A stretch of DNA of 64,000 nt from Deltaproteobacteria bacterium (GTDB taxonomy: Bacteria > Myxococcota_A > Polyangia > Polyangiales > Polyangiaceae). The stretch covers positions 1-64,000 of the forward strand of contig QJWJ01000353.1 in NCBI GenBank assembly GCA_003235365.1. Reading direction: 5' to 3'. Numbering within the stretch: position 1 is the first letter of the stretch; every line of letters begins with the position of its first letter. The position numbers and the translations under genes are program-made. The notes under the pieces are model-generated. The model did not search any database. It was not told where the DNA came from and saw only the letters and a list, made by a program, of their open reading frames with translations. This document shows, one piece after another, positions 60,301-64,000 of the stretch.

Positions 60301-61497
60301 CGAGGTGTTGACCATCCGATCACTGATGGTCGTTGGGTCGTTCGGGTCGTGAAGGTACGAACGAATGGGGTGGCGATTCGGGTCCAACTGGTCCAGGTCA
60401 CCGTTGAGGTGAGCGAGCCAGGTGACCCCCGCTTTGTCTTCGAGAAACCCGGTGACGCTGTCGGAGCTCAGTTTCAGTTCGTCACCGACGCCTCGTTCGC
60501 CCGGCGCGTTGATCGAAAATACACCGCTATCCGGGTCGAAGGTCGTCAACCCACCCCCCTTGAGCGAGTGCCCGATCCACAAAGTGCCGTCCGGGCGCTG
60601 CACCATGGCGTGGATGTACGCGTTATGCAGGGCGCCCACTTCGCCTGTTGTCGCGGGATAACGCCTGAAACGTTCCGAGCGTCGATCCAGTCGGTTCAGA
60701 CCCTGGTCGGTGCCCACCCACAGTTCTCCAGTGACGCCTTCGAGCAGCGAGATGACACTGCCCGGCCCAATCGACGTCGTGGATGCGTCGTTTTCGAAGC
60801 AGCGAAACCGATCCATTTCCTCGTCGAGACGGCACAGCCCCTCGCCGGTGCCGACCCACAGAACGCCAGTGCTGTCCACCAACAGCGAGAAGATGTCACC
60901 GCTGTTCAGGCCACCGGAATCCGCCTCCGAATCCGAAGCGTATCGGGTGAACTTGCCGGTCGCGCGATCGAAGCGATTGAGCCCGTTGCGTGTGGCGACC
61001 CACAGTCGACGACTTTCGTCTTCGGTGATCGATTGAAGCGTCAGGTTGAACGCTTGACTGCTGATGGTCGTAGGATCTTGCGGGTCATGAGCGTACGTCG
61101 CGTATCGCTCCGCGCGCTTGTCGTAGCTGGACAGGCCACGCGCCGTGGTAACCCAGATAACGCCATCCGAGTCCTCGAACAGCCCCAAAACGTTGTCGTC
61201 TGCAATCGAATCGGGCCCTGCCAGATGTGGCTTCAGTTCGTAGCCGTCGTAGCGGAACAAGCCGCTGCCCTGAGTGCCAATCCAGATGAACCCATCCCGA
61301 TCCTGCAGCAGTGCACCGGTCAGGAAAGCGCCGGTCGATAGTACCCGGTCCAGATTGGATCGCGGTGCACCGGGCAACTGTGCGCTGACCGTCGGGCTGA
61401 GATGGACCCAGAACAACGCGAGCCCAAGCGCCAAGAACCACTTGGGGGTCGCTCCGCCCAGGAGCATTCGCACTGACGTCGCCTCCCCTGACGGCAT
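57316..61497 (-). CDS. Large hybrid two-component sensor: Reg_prop beta-propeller + Y_Y_Y + PAS + HisKA/HATPase + receiver
   Basis: Repeated GLFEDSDGVIWVTTARGLSSYD-type propeller units; YKYMLEGLDTEWFDSGDRHFGRYSNLPDGTYTLRI (Y_Y_Y); GGIAHDLNNLLTAVIGNADLI; DSGVGM; GKGTGLGLATCHGI; ILLVEDEALVRTFAARAL...LVVTDVVMPRLSG; start uncertain (61497 or 61467). Confidence 0.9.
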   Translation of the reverse strand: MPSGEATSVRMLLGGATPKWFLALGLALFWVHLSPTVSAQLPGAPRSNLDRVLSTGAFLTGALLQDRDGFIWIGTQGSGLFRYDGYELKPHLAGPDSIADDNVLGLFEDSDGVIWVTTARGLSSYDKRAERYATYAHDPQDPTTISSQAFNLTLQSITEDESRRLWVATRNGLNRFDRATGKFTRYASDSEADSGGLNSGDIFSLLVDSTGVLWVGTGEGLCRLDEEMDRFRCFENDASTTSIGPGSVISLLEGVTGELWVGTDQGLNRLDRRSERFRRYPATTGEVGALHNAYIHAMVQRPDGTLWIGHSLKGGGLTTFDPDSGVFSINAPGERGVGDELKLSSDSVTGFLEDKAGVTWLAHLNGDLDQLDPNRHPIRSYLHDPNDPTTISDRMVNTSYEDSRGTIWFATPNGLNRLDRKTGRFTRYPHDPSDPDAIPGGFVCGPFEDSDDNFWVLSDRNLTLFDREQGKSITSYATFQSPISALEDNRDSNLLWITSWGEGLARFDKHQGTFRYYRHQSGVKETLSNDLLVTLAQDEDGVLWLPTMGGGLDLFDPSAERVVRHYGHDPDDPNSLGSDTATHVFFDSKGRIWVGTYGGGLNRFDPATQTFERFNIENGFVTNSVTNILEDDDGKLWLGTKNGFVRFDPDTRATRVYTTDDGLAGNQFQEAAIAKSRDGTLWVATITGASSFHPRDLKDNPYVPPVVVTSLRQGGEPLSLGVAPERVEEVTLDWRRNYLEFEFAALSYTRSLKNRYKYMLEGLDTEWFDSGDRHFGRYSNLPDGTYTLRIIGSNNDGVWNEQGATLQVTVVPPFWRTLWFRLTALVSGLAALSAVTLGFVLRTKRQRQALERDVAQRKHNERVLRESEERFRSLVANVPGAIYRARWNGARVFEFLSLAFESIAQIPASRMLDRDDQPLRQMIHPDDRDRVLHCIGEALQQRRSFEVEYRLVLADGSERIVLDRGRGCHDSAGKLLWLDGALFDVTERRSLELQLSHAQRIEGVGRLAGGIAHDLNNLLTAVIGNADLIAMDLEPGSPHADGMAQIQVAGDRAMKLTRQLLTFARRSVLQPEVVDLTKLVFNLDKMLRRLIGEDIEFVILPDAEPLPVKVDVSQAEQVLVNLVVNARDAMPEGGRLVIRTMNVPTTVSRPPELRPAVDYVAIQVMDSGVGMSEDAKSRIFEPFFTTKEVGKGTGLGLATCHGIVTQNGGCIVVQSQLGRGSSFYVYLPRTAEEPVSTSAPAAADDVAGGNETILLVEDEALVRTFAARALGDAGYEVLVATDGEDALRVAAAAGHRVDLVVTDVVMPRLSGKELSRRLGERGYAGPTLFMSGYAESSIAEQGVLAPGIELLQKPFLAADIRRRVRRALDRWSAEGGASAKIEPQVPASDADRA

Positions 61498-61620
61498 GGG
61501 CCAGGATACCCACATCACATAGGCGGCGCACGCCCGCGCGCCTCCAGATCTTGGGTCCTGGGCCGGGAAACGCCGCGACTGGCGAACTCGGGATATCAAT
61601 CACCGTGTTTTCTGGATTCC

Positions 61621-63282
61621 TCAGTTCAGCAACCGGTAGTGAACTCGTGGAATGCGGCGCGCACAACTCTGCTCAGCCGTGAACGCGGCACGTAACAGCA
61701 GGTGTTCGTCCCAGGGGCGTCCCATCAATTGCAGGTTGGTCGGCAGCCCATCGCGGTCATACCCCGCGGGAAACGAAATCGCCGGGTATCCCGTCAAGTT
61801 GGCCAGTGTGGCGAAACGCATGATGCGATCGAGCAACGGGAGATTCGATTCGCCAGTGCTCAAAGCATCGGCGGGCACGGCGCTGGCCGTCGTTGCGGTT
61901 GCTGGGGTTGCGAGCACGTCGATGTTCGAGAACAACCGCCGCATCTGGCGACAGGTTTGTCGGCGCACGCGCTGTGCCGTGACGTAGTCCACACCGGTCA
62001 GCGTCTCGACCAGCGAAAACAACAGCCGCACGTCGTGGGCGTAGTGTCGTCTGTGCCGGTGAAGCAGGCCACGCTGGGCGGCCGTCATTTCGCTGCCGAT
62101 GGTGACCAAGTGCGCAACGCGTATCAACTCGAGGTCATCCACGGCGACGTCGATCACCTGCGCGCCTTCGCGCTGCAGCCGTTCGACCGCCTTCATACAA
62201 GCATCGACGACGTCCGGGTCGGCGTGCTCGAACCACGGACGGAAAATGCCGATTCGCATTCCGCCGACCCCCGCGTCGAGCCCGTCCCAACGCGGCGCGG
62301 GCTGAGCGAGCGTGTTCGGGTCACGTGAATCGGGACCGGCCAGCAAGGCGTAGACGAGCGCCGCATCCCTGACCGTCGAAGCCAACGGCCCCAGATGCGC
62401 AACACTCCAACACAGCGGCGCAGCCCCAATCTCGCTGACGCGACCAAACGTCGGTTTGAGGCCAACGACACCGCAAAACGATGCGGGCGTACGGATCGAC
62501 CCGCCGCCGTCGCCGCCCAGTGCGGCAGGGCACAACCCAGCCGCTACTGCCGCAGCGGGACCACTGGAGGATCCCCCGCTGATACGCGTCGGGTCATGGG
62601 GGTTGCGGACCGCACCGTGGTGCACGTTGAGGCCGGTCACGCCGATCGCGATCTCGGTCATGTTCGCTTTGCCGATGAGTACTGCGCCTGCAGCGCGCAA
62701 GCGCTCCACGACCGCGCTGTCCATCGACGGCGGGGACGCCGCAAACTTTCTACCTACCGTCGTTGGATAGGGCACCTGGTCCACTTCGTCTTTGATGGCG
62801 ATGGGCACGCCATCGAGCGGCCCCAGCGATTCGCCGGCTCGGTAGCGCTCGGTCGCCGCTTGGGCCATCGCCAGCACGTCCTGTGCATTTTGCGCAATGA
62901 ACAGGCGCAGCGGCGGAGACGATTCATCGCTGGAACGCGTCGCCGCGAGCACGTGCTCGGCCACTCGTAGCGGCGTCGATTCGCCGCTCGTGTAAGCACT
63001 GACGAAGTCGTGTGCGGTCTCGAAGTCGTGCAAGCGAGTTCGTGTGGCGGCCAGATGCGACCACTCGGGCTGTGGAGGGAGATCGCTGTGACCCGTTCCC
63101 AAGTCCGGCCAAGGAGCGGGCGTTTCGTCCACCACGGCATCGCGCAACCGACCGATACCCGCGTTGCGAGTGAGCGACCTACGCAACGGACCACCGAGGA
63201 CAGACTCCGCCAACCACACCAGCAAGCGCAGCGACCCGCCGGCAACTCGAGGAACGTTCACGGGCGCCGGTTCGTAGGCCAC
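61621..63282 (-). CDS. Amidase (amidase-signature family)
   Basis: VPIAIKDEVDQVPYPTTVG; RISGGSSSGPAAAVAAGLCPAALGGDGGGSIRTPASFCGVVGLKPTFGRVS (Ser-cisSer-Lys triad motifs). Confidence 0.95.
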   Translation of the reverse strand: MAYEPAPVNVPRVAGGSLRLLVWLAESVLGGPLRRSLTRNAGIGRLRDAVVDETPAPWPDLGTGHSDLPPQPEWSHLAATRTRLHDFETAHDFVSAYTSGESTPLRVAEHVLAATRSSDESSPPLRLFIAQNAQDVLAMAQAATERYRAGESLGPLDGVPIAIKDEVDQVPYPTTVGRKFAASPPSMDSAVVERLRAAGAVLIGKANMTEIAIGVTGLNVHHGAVRNPHDPTRISGGSSSGPAAAVAAGLCPAALGGDGGGSIRTPASFCGVVGLKPTFGRVSEIGAAPLCWSVAHLGPLASTVRDAALVYALLAGPDSRDPNTLAQPAPRWDGLDAGVGGMRIGIFRPWFEHADPDVVDACMKAVERLQREGAQVIDVAVDDLELIRVAHLVTIGSEMTAAQRGLLHRHRRHYAHDVRLLFSLVETLTGVDYVTAQRVRRQTCRQMRRLFSNIDVLATPATATTASAVPADALSTGESNLPLLDRIMRFATLANLTGYPAISFPAGYDRDGLPTNLQLMGRPWDEHLLLRAAFTAEQSCARRIPRVHYRLLN

Positions 63283-63668
63283 GAACCGACGCTACACGGC
63301 GCCGGCCGCCCGAGTCACGCCCGAACCGGCCCCAAGTGAGCGAAAGGGCGCTCGGGCTGCAGGGTGGGCAAGCAGCGAACGCGGGGCAGGAACCTAGCGC
63401 TCAGGCCCCGCCCCAACCTGCTGTGACCAAGACCCGATGCAGAGGAGCCCGCGCGAAGCGGAAAGACTCCCGCACGGAGTGGTCGCGCCGGAAACGAAGC
63501 GCTACGAATCGGCGAGCGACTCAGCGCCGCTTCGCGAAAGGGTGCGATGAAGCAAGAGGGATCTTGTTTGGCCTCCCCGTGCCTTCCTCGAGGGGTCAAC
63601 CTTGGACAGTGAGCGACACGCGCGCATGGTGAATCCCATCGACCCCGCGCGTGTACGGTGGAGGCCCA

Positions 63669-63742
63669 CCTACACCTAGAGCACCGAGCTGCGCGCAGAG
63701 GGGGCCGAACGTGGCCCCGAAGAACGCCCTCACCCATGCTAG
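63669..63742 (-). repeat. Copy D: partial (right-half) copy of the interspersed element
   Basis: Reverse complement gggtgagggcgttcttcggggccacgttcggcccc...gcgcagctcggtgctctaggtg aligns without gaps to the 3' part of copies A-C; left half absent. Confidence 0.75.
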
Positions 63743-63775
63743 ACGCCGATCTTCGCGCTTGGCAGACTGGCACGG

Positions 63776-64000
63776 ATGAGAAGCACCATGGTTGGGCTAG
63801 CGTTGGGCCTGCTCTCGATTGGCGCCGGCGCGGTGTCCTGCCGCAGCGATACCGATACTGCAACAACCGACGATGGCCCCAGCGCGAACACGCCCAGAGT
63901 TCAACCGGCTGACGCGGGAGACGAACCGTCGCCCCAAGAACCGACGGAACCGGAACCGTCGGAACGGACCGAGCCCGCGGGGACGGGCACCCGAACGGTG
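63776..64000 (+). CDS. N-terminus of a lipoprotein with Pro/Glu/Thr-rich linker, truncated by window end
   Basis: ATG 63776: MRSTMVGLALGLLSIGAGAVSCRSDTDTATTDD...; open to window end. Confidence 0.6.
   Translation, partial: MRSTMVGLALGLLSIGAGAVSCRSDTDTATTDDGPSANTPRVQPADAGDEPSPQEPTEPEPSERTEPAGTGTRTV

Noticed and set aside
1-64000. tRNA/rRNA genes, prophage or transposase genes
   Set aside because: None recognised in intergenic gaps or ORF translations; the interspersed element has no associated transposase in this window.

Overview
High-GC, densely coding bacterial chromosome segment, probably Myxococcota/Polyangia-like (inferred from Cys-rich DUF4215-type repeats, many secreted lipoproteins, an STPK and large hybrid kinases). 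It encodes secreted/cell-surface proteins (VIT/vWA, DUF1552/DUF1592, HzsA-like, GH12, GH10, Cys-rich repeat and C-type-lectin proteins), hybrid histidine kinases, an STPK, RmlA/RmlC, an amidase, and a PpiC/CarboxypepD-reg/MBOAT/HTTM/small-secreted-protein locus. The main candidate system is a split exosortase-E-like sorting system: a fused exosortase-CPBP protease (47.8-49.5 kb), a convergent stand-alone exosortase paralogue (49.5-50.5 kb), and two distant [substrate -> TPR lipoprotein] cassettes (6.9-9.8 kb and 50.8-53.7 kb). Both substrates end in the same tripartite C-terminus, VPELSAxG...AVA...RR. The second main signal is a ~155-bp interspersed intergenic element in 3 full copies and 1 partial copy, with terminal and internal inverted repeats showing pairing-preserving changes and a tail hairpin that also occurs alone at ~17.46 kb. 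All assignments come from reading the sequence and translated motifs; no database search was run.
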